Shown piece by piece: positions 7,844 through 14,439 of a stretch of DNA of 17,429 nt; the stretch's first letter is position 1, and every line of letters starts with the position of its first letter. This stretch comes from Ramicandelaber brevisporus. Lineage: Eukaryota; Kickxellomycota; Ramicandelaberales; Ramicandelaberaceae. The notes beneath the pieces are model-generated. The model ran no database searches, was not told the DNA's origin, and saw nothing but the letters and a program-made list of their open reading frames with translations. The translations under genes were made by a program, and so were the position numbers. The stretch is from contig MU602921.1 of NCBI GenBank assembly GCA_025201865.1, positions 2,035-19,463 of the forward strand, in the 5' to 3' direction.

Positions 7844-7977
7844 ACTTGAAAGAAGAAAAAAAAAACAGCACATCTCATTTGATCTTTTTTCTTTTCTAAT
7901 TTAACACTTCTTTATTATAGCATTGCTTTTCTTAGTGTTGTTACAACAAATTATTTCTTGACTAGCCAGCGAGTTAA

Positions 7978-8421
7978 TTAAGTGCGAGCGGCAGCCTGCT
8001 TTTTGACACTGCCGGTCGATGCGGTGGCAGTAGTTGCCGCAACAACCTTGATGTGGCCCTTGGCATTGGAGTCGCACCACTTGCCAACCATGTAGTAGTG
8101 ATCACCTGGCTGGTCAAACGTAATCGAGTACGTGTGTGGCCAGATGTTGACACCGCTGTCCCATCCGCCCTTATCCTTTGGCAGAGCGGTGCAGCTGCTC
8201 ATGCCATCCGTGCGCTGAATGTTGTAGTAGCCCAGTATTGGATTCCAGTAGAAGTTGACAGTTTCGCCGACACTGACAATTCTGCTGCGCGGAGCAAAGT
8301 AGAAGGTTGAGCCGCCAAGAATCAGGCGCTCAGAGTGAGTCGATGCCTCCACAGCAGAATTCTTGCCATCCAAAGCCAGCAGGATGGCACCGACAGTAGC
8401 AGCCGTCGAAAGGATCTTCAT
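7978..8421 (-). CDS. Secreted cupredoxin-fold protein lacking type I copper ligands
   Basis: A 147-residue protein with an N-terminal export signal (about 1-26) and one cupredoxin/phytocyanin-like domain (about 32-127): GETVNFYW (52-59), the FDQPGDHYYMVG strand (102-113), and a closing IKVV strand (124-127). Two cysteines, C77 and C116, sit where phytocyanins have their structural disulfide. The copper ligands appear lost: the first histidine position is Y/N (GYYNIQ, 64-69), the ligand cysteine is V112, and no GHC motif is present. Early nodulin-like proteins show the same loss, so a structural or binding role in the wall is more likely than electron transfer (inference). The S/T/A-rich tail has no GPI-type hydrophobic end. 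It converges with NAP1 and diverges from LCB1. Confidence 0.75.
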   Translation of the reverse strand: MKILSTAATVGAILLALDGKNSAVEASTHSERLILGGSTFYFAPRSRIVSVGETVNFYWNPILGYYNIQRTDGMSSCTALPKDKGGWDSGVNIWPHTYSITFDQPGDHYYMVGKWCDSNAKGHIKVVAATTATASTGSVKKQAAART

Positions 8422-8758
8422 TTGATTGTGCGATTATTATTGCGTGATTATCAATCGATAAAGTAGAAAGTAAAAAAGTAGAAATTAGGTAGATAGTGTA
8501 AAGCAGAAGGTGGTCAAGATGGTGATATAACTGGAAAACTGCAATGTCGGCCATGGAATGTCCATTAAATACACATCAAAAGGAGTGTGGTAGGCAGGGG
8601 GAGGGAGAAGAAGTGTACGTGACAATAGACGTGATTGATTGATTGATCGATTGATGTCATTATTTCTTTTGTTCTTTTGTTCTTTTTCATTTTTTACTAC
8701 AGCTTGGCTGATATGTTCCTAAAATAAGGAGGCGGCGACCATTAATAACTTTGGTGGA

Positions 8759-8774
8759 GCGCTAAACTTAGCGC
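8759..8774. promoter_or_regulatory. 16-bp inverted repeat, possible factor site
   Basis: GCGCTAA, then AC, then TTAGCGC: perfect 7-bp arms around a 2-bp centre. It lies in the middle of the divergent promoter region between the cupredoxin-fold gene and LCB1. A dimeric DNA-binding protein would suit this symmetry, but no known motif is claimed. Confidence 0.35.
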
Positions 8775-9073
8775 GGTACTTGGTTGCGGGAACGCATTAT
8801 GGATAAATGTTGCTTCCGTAAGCATGTGTGTGCGCATGTTTTTTTTTTGATATTAAAACGCCTTTGGTTGTGGTTGGCTCGACCCTGCTAGTCGCTAGCA
8901 AGTGCGCGGCACGCCTGTTTCTCCTTCCCTTGTTCCTCGTATCTTTTTTTTCTCTCCCGTTTGCTCGTTCCGTTTGCTACCACCAGCTTTCTTTTTTCCC
9001 TTCTAATCTCTGCTTTCTCTCGTGTTATTTGTGGTAGCTGTCGACTCCTTCCTTCCTTCGTGAACCGCGTACA

Positions 9074-9145
9074 ACCAGCCAGCAAGCCTTCCAGCCAGCC
9101 TTCCAGCTTTCCAGCTTTCCAGCCAGCTTTCCAACAAGCCAGTCC
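9074..9145 (+). repeat. CCAGC/TTCCAGCT repeat leader of LCB1
   Basis: Imperfect units of TTCCAGCT and CCAGC run without break into the LCB1 ATG at 9146. The tract is G-poor on the mRNA strand. It may be part of the leader; slippage here would change leader length only. Confidence 0.65.
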
Positions 9146-10903
9146 ATGCAGCAGGCTCAACCAGTTGTGATTGTGTCGGACGGCAACATTGCTGCCAACG
9201 CTACTCTGCCGGCCTCTTTGGCGGCAGTCGTTTCAGGCATCGCCACAGGTCTTGCTGATCTGTCTCGCCTCTACTACATGATCCCCGGCTCGCGCATAGT
9301 TACGCACTATGTGAAGAATTCCTACAAGGACGACCCATTCCGCACTCTGCTGGAGCTGGCGCTGCTCATCTTTGCGCTGTGGTATGTGTTCGAGAAGCGC
9401 TATCGCCGAGGCACTAATGACATCAAGCTGACCGAGAAGGAAGTTGATGAGTTGATTGCCGAGTGGACGCCTGAGCCGCTTGTTCCTCAATTGAGCCAGG
9501 TTGACCGTGACACTCTCGACAAGCTTCCACTGATTGACGGAGCCAACGGTAGCAAAGTGACTGTTATCCTGCAGCCAAATGGATCCTCTTCTTCCTCGTC
9601 GTCGCCATCAGAGAAGAGCGGAAGCAATAGCAACTCTCCAATTCTGGGCTCAAATGGACTGGATAGCGATGGAGCTGTCAATGGACTGGGACTTGGATTG
9701 ATTACAGAGGCTGGTGGACATGTTCGTGGCAGCAACACTACTACTTTGGTTAACACCGCCAGCTTTAACTTCCTGGGAGTGTTGGATGATGAGCAGCGCA
9801 CTGAAAAGGCACTCTCTGTTCTGCACAAGTACGGAGTTGGCACTTGCGGCCCACCTGGCTTTTATGGCACACTGGATATTCATATGGAGCTTGAAAAGAC
9901 TATTGCAAGCACACTGGGCACTGAAATGGCTATCATTTACTCGCAGGGATTCTCTACCTCAATGAGTGTTATTCCATGCTTTGCAAAGAAGGGAGATATC
10001 TTGATCTGCGATGAAGCCATTAACATGCCATTGCAGAGAGGCGCACAAATGTCACGCTCCACTGTAAAGTACTTCCGCCACAACGACATGAATGACTTGG
10101 AGCGTGTTTTGAAGGATATGGATGCTGAAATTAAGCGCAAGAAGCTTCCTTTGACTCGTAGATTCATTGTTGTGGAGGGATTGTACATCAATACCGGATC
10201 AATTGCACCACTTCCACAGCTGATTGAGTTTAAGAACAAGTACAAGTACAGACTGTTTGTAGACGAGTCAATGTCCATTGGCGCTATTGGCAAGAATGGC
10301 CTGGGCTTGTCCGATTACTATAATACCTCAGTTGATAATATTGACATCCTGATTGGCTCAATGTGCAATGCCATTGGCTCATCTGGTGGCTTCTGTGCTG
10401 GCGATAAGCCACTCATTGAGCACCAGCGTCTCTCTGGCACTGCCTATGTGTTTAGCGCATCGCTCCCAGCCATCCTTGCATCTGCCGCTAAGGATGCATT
10501 TGAGACACTCGTCTCTGATGGAAAGACCAAGATCATGCCAGCTCTGACCCAGAACATCTCTGCCCTCCGCTCCGCTCTCGCTAAAGTTAGCCAGATTGCG
10601 ATTGAGGGTGCCGAGGAGTCGCCACTCTTCCACATTCGTGTCAAGCCTGAGTTTATGGCCAAGGTTAAGGCCGGTCTGTGGAGCCGTGCTGAATCTGAGC
10701 TTTTGCTGCAAGAGGTTGTCGATGAAGCTCAGAAGGAGGGTGTATTGCTGACTCGTGCCAAGCACATTGAATCTCAAGAATTGTATCCACCTGCTCCAAG
10801 CATTCGTATCGCAGTCTCTGCTGCTCACACTCGTAAAGACATTGACAAGATTGCATCTGCCATCAAGAAGGCTGTCGAGCGCACTCTTGCAAAGAAGCGT
10901 TAA
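9146..10903 (+). CDS. LCB1: Serine palmitoyltransferase subunit 1 (LCB1)
   Basis: 585 residues. With Lcb2 it forms the ER enzyme that joins serine and palmitoyl-CoA, the first step of sphingolipid synthesis. A membrane helix lies at about 67-84, followed by the EWTPEPLVP segment (106-114) and the aminotransferase-like domain from about 200: ASFNFLG, YGVGTCGPPGFYGT (with C234, matching human C133), SRSTVKYFRHNDM, RRFIVVEGLY, and HQRLSG. The PLP lysine is absent (MCNAIGSSGGF, about 406-416), as expected for this non-catalytic subunit. Oddity: about 50 residues rich in S, G and N (about 145-195) sit between the WTPEPLVP segment and the catalytic-fold start, longer than in yeast or human. The ATG at 9146 is first in frame after a CCAGC-repeat leader. 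The gene ends 93 bp from the convergent orphan gene. Confidence 0.95.
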   Translation: MQQAQPVVIVSDGNIAANATLPASLAAVVSGIATGLADLSRLYYMIPGSRIVTHYVKNSYKDDPFRTLLELALLIFALWYVFEKRYRRGTNDIKLTEKEVDELIAEWTPEPLVPQLSQVDRDTLDKLPLIDGANGSKVTVILQPNGSSSSSSSPSEKSGSNSNSPILGSNGLDSDGAVNGLGLGLITEAGGHVRGSNTTTLVNTASFNFLGVLDDEQRTEKALSVLHKYGVGTCGPPGFYGTLDIHMELEKTIASTLGTEMAIIYSQGFSTSMSVIPCFAKKGDILICDEAINMPLQRGAQMSRSTVKYFRHNDMNDLERVLKDMDAEIKRKKLPLTRRFIVVEGLYINTGSIAPLPQLIEFKNKYKYRLFVDESMSIGAIGKNGLGLSDYYNTSVDNIDILIGSMCNAIGSSGGFCAGDKPLIEHQRLSGTAYVFSASLPAILASAAKDAFETLVSDGKTKIMPALTQNISALRSALAKVSQIAIEGAEESPLFHIRVKPEFMAKVKAGLWSRAESELLLQEVVDEAQKEGVLLTRAKHIESQELYPPAPSIRIAVSAAHTRKDIDKIASAIKKAVERTLAKKR

Positions 10904-10996
10904 ACCCTTTATAAACGATAAAAAAGCTTTCAATTTGGACTAATATTTTATTAAAAGAAACAAATCATTTGGTTGGTTTTAACAAATCATTTGGTA
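10904..10996. terminator. Shared 3' region of convergent LCB1 and orphan gene, with a 15-bp direct repeat
   Basis: 93 bp between two stop codons. It is AT-rich with TATTTTATTAAA-like sequence suited to polyadenylation on either strand, and holds AACAAATCATTTGGT twice (10959-10973 and 10981-10995), the second copy ending one base before the orphan's stop codon. Actual cleavage sites are not visible. Confidence 0.5.
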
Positions 10997-11749
10997 TTAG
11001 GAATTATAGTGTAAGCACTGGCTGCTGATATAATCTAAGTTTTTCCACTTTTCGAGATATACTGCATTATCTGGAGTTGGATCTACATCACGAAAATTCT
11101 CAGAATCGATAAATGCAGTACCGGCTTCTTCATCGTAACGGCCTTGGTATATAACATTTTCCAATGGTTCGTCTGATATTCTATAGAGATTACTATCTTG
11201 GTTGAAATCTATATACATTGTCGGAGCAGGAAGTTTACTTGTATCTATATTGTTTCTTTTAGCCAACATGAAATGATCTAAAGTATAATTAAGTCCACTA
11301 ATTTCATATCCGCCTAAGATACACCATCCAGATACAACATATTCAAGATCTTCAAAAGAATAGCCCGCTGGTGGTAAATCGTTTGACATGGTCTTATAAA
11401 TATGTTCAACAACTTCAAATTTTGGTACGGGAAAGTCATCCAATGAGCAATATGTGAGCGGATCTAAATTAAAGCTATCATACATTAAGATCCATCTAAT
11501 TTCATCCATACTAGCTATTTCGTATACTATCCATGAAAAAATTAATGATGAATTTGTCCAAAACATACCATCATCAGATAAACTTGCTTTTCCTCTTTCT
11601 TTGTATTTTTCATACCATAACTTTGCGATATGTGGGTAGCGTAAAATAGAAAACTTCATGACAAACCAGTCATCCATACTTGACATTGATGGGAGCTCGG
11701 TTACATTACCTTGAGCAAGATCTATTATAGATTGTGGAGCTCTAGTCAT
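10997..11749 (-). CDS. Unrecognised AT-rich gene, 250-residue protein
   Basis: A 250-residue protein I cannot assign to a family. It is rich in tryptophan, tyrosine and acidic residues, has no signal peptide, and only one moderately hydrophobic stretch (SLIFSWIVYEIASM, about 68-81), so it is probably soluble. An uninterrupted 250-codon frame starting at an ATG with a purine at -3 supports it being real. Base use differs from its neighbours: a 60-base sample at 11161-11220 is 32% GC, while similar samples in LCB1 and the gene at 11837 are 60% and 53% by hand count. That suggests a fast-evolving orphan or an acquired gene (inference). It diverges from the gene at 11837 with only 87 bp between starts and converges with LCB1. 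Confidence 0.7.
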   Translation of the reverse strand: MTRAPQSIIDLAQGNVTELPSMSSMDDWFVMKFSILRYPHIAKLWYEKYKERGKASLSDDGMFWTNSSLIFSWIVYEIASMDEIRWILMYDSFNLDPLTYCSLDDFPVPKFEVVEHIYKTMSNDLPPAGYSFEDLEYVVSGWCILGGYEISGLNYTLDHFMLAKRNNIDTSKLPAPTMYIDFNQDSNLYRISDEPLENVIYQGRYDEEAGTAFIDSENFRDVDPTPDNAVYLEKWKNLDYISSQCLHYNS

Positions 11750-11836
11750 CCTTGCCGTCGTTTGGTTTCGCTTCTTTTTTGTTGTTTGTTTATTTGTTTA
11801 TTTGCTTATTTTTTATTGAGAGAAAAAACAAAAGAA
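11750..11836. promoter_or_regulatory. 87-bp divergent promoter with A/C-rich leader
   Basis: On the strand of the orphan gene the sequence reads as AAAT/AAAC tetramers (about 11776-11818) leading to its ATG. On the other strand an AGAGAAAAAACAAAAGAA leader precedes the ATG at 11837. Both genes must start transcription within, or overlapping, this short stretch or each other's 5' ends. Confidence 0.5.
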
Positions 11837-13111
11837 ATGACTACACAGAGACGAGATCAACTTGAACATCAACAGCAGAGATCGATGACAGCAAGAAACA
11901 GATCCGCAGCAAAGAGGGGAGTCATAAATGTCAGCAGTGCGAAAGCCGCAGAATCGATTGCAGCGAGACTTCTGACAGACGAGAGCGACTGGTTCAGGAT
12001 ACCTGCTTGCCACAGCCCGGCCGCTCCAGAATGGTGGCAGAATGACCATGAGCTTCAGCTGCTAATATCGGTCACCAGCAGACTGCATGTTAGAAATGAT
12101 GATAATGTATGTGGCGATGGCGTATTGGATACACATCGGATAGCAGTGAAGGATGAATCTGTCACTACATCCACATCTGTTGGCGAGTCTGTCGTTTCAG
12201 CAGCTGATGCCACTGTCGAGCAGGCCGATGATGAATCAAGGGAAGAACTAACAGCAGTAACAACGGTGACAGCAGTAATAGCGATGACACCACCAGCAAT
12301 ACATGACCCAGCAGCTACAACAAATGAGCAAACAGCATCATCTAGTCAACGTGTGCCAATAACACCTAAAATTGCTGAATCCAGCCCAGTTCAACCAAGT
12401 CAACCAGTTCAACCAAGTCAATCAAGTCAGCCAAGCCAGTCAAGGCGAAAGCGAACACACCAGCGGACTAAATCAGAAGAGTCGCCAGTACGAGCAGTCG
12501 GAGCAAGCGAAAGAAGAACATCGTCAACAGCAACAACAACAGCAACAGTCGACAATCGTGATATTAATGCTGATGTCGATAGTGATAGTGAGGATACCAG
12601 GACACAGTTACCATCGTCTCCGATCAGGTTCACCATCTCTGCAAAAGCCAGTCCTGCAGCCAAAGAAGTTGTGTCACCGGCGAGGAAATCTGCGATAAAA
12701 CAGTCTGGCACTAAATCAACATCATGGATATTTAGTTCGCAGATTACAGACGTTGCCATATCAGACGACGACTGCGATGATGGCGATGACACTCAGAATA
12801 CAGCTCCAATCGCCACCAATACAGCAGCACCATCAATGCATGAACTCGGCATCAATGATGAACCAGAATCCAATCTTGGATGGGAGCTGGAGCCAGATTT
12901 AGGACACGAAATTGATCAAATCACAGACTTCCTTTACCACGATGTCAACTTTATTGCCAGTGATACTGAGCGATCTCCAACATTAGAGTCTCAAAGTGTT
13001 CTTGGTATACTGGCGGACATTGTGCCACCATCTCCCATTTTGGACAGCCAGCGGCCTAATCTTGGAGGACTTGATGATTTGGACGAATTCGATGCTGATG
13101 ATGTCTTTTAA
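11837..13111 (+). CDS. Disordered, probably nuclear protein with many S/T-P sites
   Basis: A 424-residue protein of no recognised family. The N terminus is basic and Q/R-rich. A short conserved-looking patch, SDWFRIPACHSPAAPEWW (50-67), is followed by long low-complexity sequence. Residues 184-201 repeat VQPSQ/SQ units; RRKRTHQRTK (203-212) is a likely nuclear localisation signal. Nine S/T-P sites (151, 176, 183, 216, 261, 272, 280, 380, 399) include SPARK, a CDK-like consensus. The C terminus is acidic and hydrophobic (GGLDDLDEFDADDVF, 410-424), as in activation or docking peptides. A role in cell-cycle-regulated nuclear work is inference only. I chose ATG 11837 (A at -3) because in-frame codons upstream overlap the first exon of the divergent orphan gene. 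It converges with the metallo-beta-lactamase-fold gene 74 bp away. Confidence 0.7.
   Translation: MTTQRRDQLEHQQQRSMTARNRSAAKRGVINVSSAKAAESIAARLLTDESDWFRIPACHSPAAPEWWQNDHELQLLISVTSRLHVRNDDNVCGDGVLDTHRIAVKDESVTTSTSVGESVVSAADATVEQADDESREELTAVTTVTAVIAMTPPAIHDPAATTNEQTASSSQRVPITPKIAESSPVQPSQPVQPSQSSQPSQSRRKRTHQRTKSEESPVRAVGASERRTSSTATTTATVDNRDINADVDSDSEDTRTQLPSSPIRFTISAKASPAAKEVVSPARKSAIKQSGTKSTSWIFSSQITDVAISDDDCDDGDDTQNTAPIATNTAAPSMHELGINDEPESNLGWELEPDLGHEIDQITDFLYHDVNFIASDTERSPTLESQSVLGILADIVPPSPILDSQRPNLGGLDDLDEFDADDVF
12389..12442 (+). repeat. 18-bp coding minisatellite (VQPSQ/SQPSQ units)
   Basis: Three imperfect 18-bp units based on GTTCAACCAAGTCAACCA, with a 9-bp subperiod, encode the Q/P/S repeat next to the basic cluster of the disordered protein. 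Confidence 0.7.
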
Positions 13112-13185
13112 ACACATTGTATGTACTGGATACTTAGAATTATAACTGTTGTTTACTTGATTTACTTATTAATATTATTACTTAT

Positions 13186-14058
13186 TTAAAATGCGAGCTC
13201 AGCTGCTTCGTCATTGTAGTACTTGGCAGCTTCATGGCCGCTGAATTCAGTGTAAGCTCTAGCGCTCTCAAAGATGATGCGGCGACCATTGCCAATAATC
13301 TCTTTGCCAAGCCAAGCGCCATGAATGTTCTCGACATTCAAATGACGAACCGAGTCCCAGATGGCACGGACATCCTTTGGCGGCAGCGGCCAGTAGTTCG
13401 GGAAGGAATACATGAATGATACAGACTTGCGAGAAGCGGCGACCATCATCGTGTCGCCGACTAGCAGATGCTTGTTCCAGTACAGGACAGCAGAGCCATC
13501 AAAGTGACCGCCTGGGCAAACAGCCTCAATCTCGCCATCGAGCAGAGAGAGCGACTTGCCCTCCCAGTAGACTTGGTTGTCGGCTGGACGCTGCACCCAT
13601 TCGCGATCATTGGCGTGAGTGTACACTGGAACGCCGCCGAAACGAGCGCTCCATTCGCGCATGCTAGAGTAGTAGTGTGGGTGGCTGATGACGATGGCCT
13701 TGATACCGCCGAGCTCGTTTACCTTCTTCACAGTCTCATCATCGATGAACGCGATGCAATCCCACAAGATGTTGCCCTTTGGCGTGCGAACCAAAATGCC
13801 GCGCTGCGAGATGCCAAAGCCTGGAGTAGTGGTAATGGAGATCAAGTGCTCCGGGTCGGAATCGCTGGGAGTGAAGACATTGGTGTACTTGGTGTCGGCC
13901 GCAAAGAACTTGCTTGGCGCAATCCAAGCCTGGCCCTCGGCGCGGACATACTGGCGTGGTTCGTCGCAAATCTTGCAGCGGGCTGGCTCAACACCTGGAG
14001 TCTCAGTAGGAGTGTTGGTGCCGCATGTGATGCAGAGGAAAGAGGTATCGGCAGACAT
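13186..14058 (-). CDS. Metallo-beta-lactamase-fold hydrolase with N-terminal zinc ribbon
   Basis: 290 residues. The N terminus has paired CxxC motifs (C9/C12 and C28/C31), a zinc-ribbon pattern. The rest is a metallo-beta-lactamase fold: SHPHYYSS (125-132), YTHANDREW (146-154), CPGGHFDGSAV (181-191), the VGD turn with D202, and HGAWLG (246-251). The usual HxHxDH motif reads HPHYYS, so the D and third H are replaced; I recall fungal and bacterial relatives sharing this variant, which would make it a subfamily feature rather than decay. The remaining ligands H126, H128, H185, D202 and H246 are present, so one metal site could form. Substrate is unknown. The ATG at 14058 begins the family-like sequence; the in-frame KQTN repeats upstream are translated leader. 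A TATA box lies about 140 bp upstream. Confidence 0.82.
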   Translation of the reverse strand: MSADTSFLCITCGTNTPTETPGVEPARCKICDEPRQYVRAEGQAWIAPSKFFAADTKYTNVFTPSDSDPEHLISITTTPGFGISQRGILVRTPKGNILWDCIAFIDDETVKKVNELGGIKAIVISHPHYYSSMREWSARFGGVPVYTHANDREWVQRPADNQVYWEGKSLSLLDGEIEAVCPGGHFDGSAVLYWNKHLLVGDTMMVAASRKSVSFMYSFPNYWPLPPKDVRAIWDSVRHLNVENIHGAWLGKEIIGNGRRIIFESARAYTEFSGHEAAKYYNDEAAELAF

Positions 14059-14060
14059 GA

Positions 14061-14106
14061 TTGATTGTTTGTTTGTTTGTTTGTTTGCTTGTTTGTTCGT
14101 TTGTTT
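14061..14106 (-). repeat. CAAA tetramer repeat leader
   Basis: On the mRNA strand the leader reads CAAACAAACAAGCAAACAAA-type units running into CAATCAATC and the ATG at 14058. It is nearly free of G and U, hence unstructured. Confidence 0.8.
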
Positions 14107-14195
14107 AGGAAGTTGGAGAGCGAGTGAGTTACGGTTGATGGCGTGGGAAGCCGAGGTGAATACATGTGTTTGATGCTTCTGCGAGAACCTTTTCG

Positions 14196-14202
14196 CTTTA
14201 TA
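14196..14202 (-). promoter_or_regulatory. TATA box of the metallo-hydrolase gene
   Basis: The minus strand reads TATAAAG here, 138-144 bp upstream of the ATG at 14058. The distance matches that of the TATA box of the secreted protein gene at 566. Confidence 0.5.
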
Positions 14203-14439
14203 CACGAATATTGGCTATCTGGTGTGCTTACGTGAGCCAGTTCGGAAATTTGTAATCTTTGGTACTGAAGTGTTTTCGCCGGATCCGCTCGATCGAAAAC
14301 AACATCGGAGTTTATCATACCTGTCGATTCACACTGCAGTAATGCCGAATCAAACCGAGCTTCTTCCTTTATGAATCAGAACGAGATCATTAAAGACATT
14401 GGGAACATTAAAAGAGGATAAGAACATACTTTGTACATT

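Larger units (their letters stand above)
8422..9145. other. Divergent promoter region of the cupredoxin-fold gene and LCB1
   Basis: A 724-bp spacer. The minus strand reads TATTTAAT at 8571-8564, about 145 bp before the cupredoxin-fold ATG and a possible TATA variant. GATT units occur at 8633-8656, a perfect inverted repeat at 8759-8774, and a long pyrimidine-rich tract at about 8915-9050 on the LCB1 side, then a CCAGC/TTCCAGCT leader at 9074-9145. I see no gene here; a minus-strand frame over the repeats has no family features. Confidence 0.55.
14059..14439. other. Intergenic region: promoter of the metallo-hydrolase gene and 3' end of the 7TM gene
   Basis: 381 bp. The coding-strand leader is a CAAA tetramer repeat (14061-14106), a TATA box sits at 14196-14202, and the rest up to 14439 is plain AT-rich sequence including the probable 3' end of the next minus-strand gene. 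No gene is seen. Confidence 0.6.

Noticed and set aside
8888-9160. Minus-strand frame with GWLEG/WKAG repeats
   Set aside because: It is the antisense reading of the CCAGC/TTCCAGCT leader repeat of LCB1.
11711-11836. N-terminal hydrophobic extension of the disordered protein, which would make it membrane-anchored
   Set aside because: It overlaps the start of the divergent orphan gene and is encoded by the T-rich leader tract; the ATG at 11837 has a good context.
14059-14205. N-terminal extension of the metallo-hydrolase with KQTN repeats
   Set aside because: It is translated CAAA leader repeat; the ATG at 14058 starts family-like sequence and a TATA box lies upstream.
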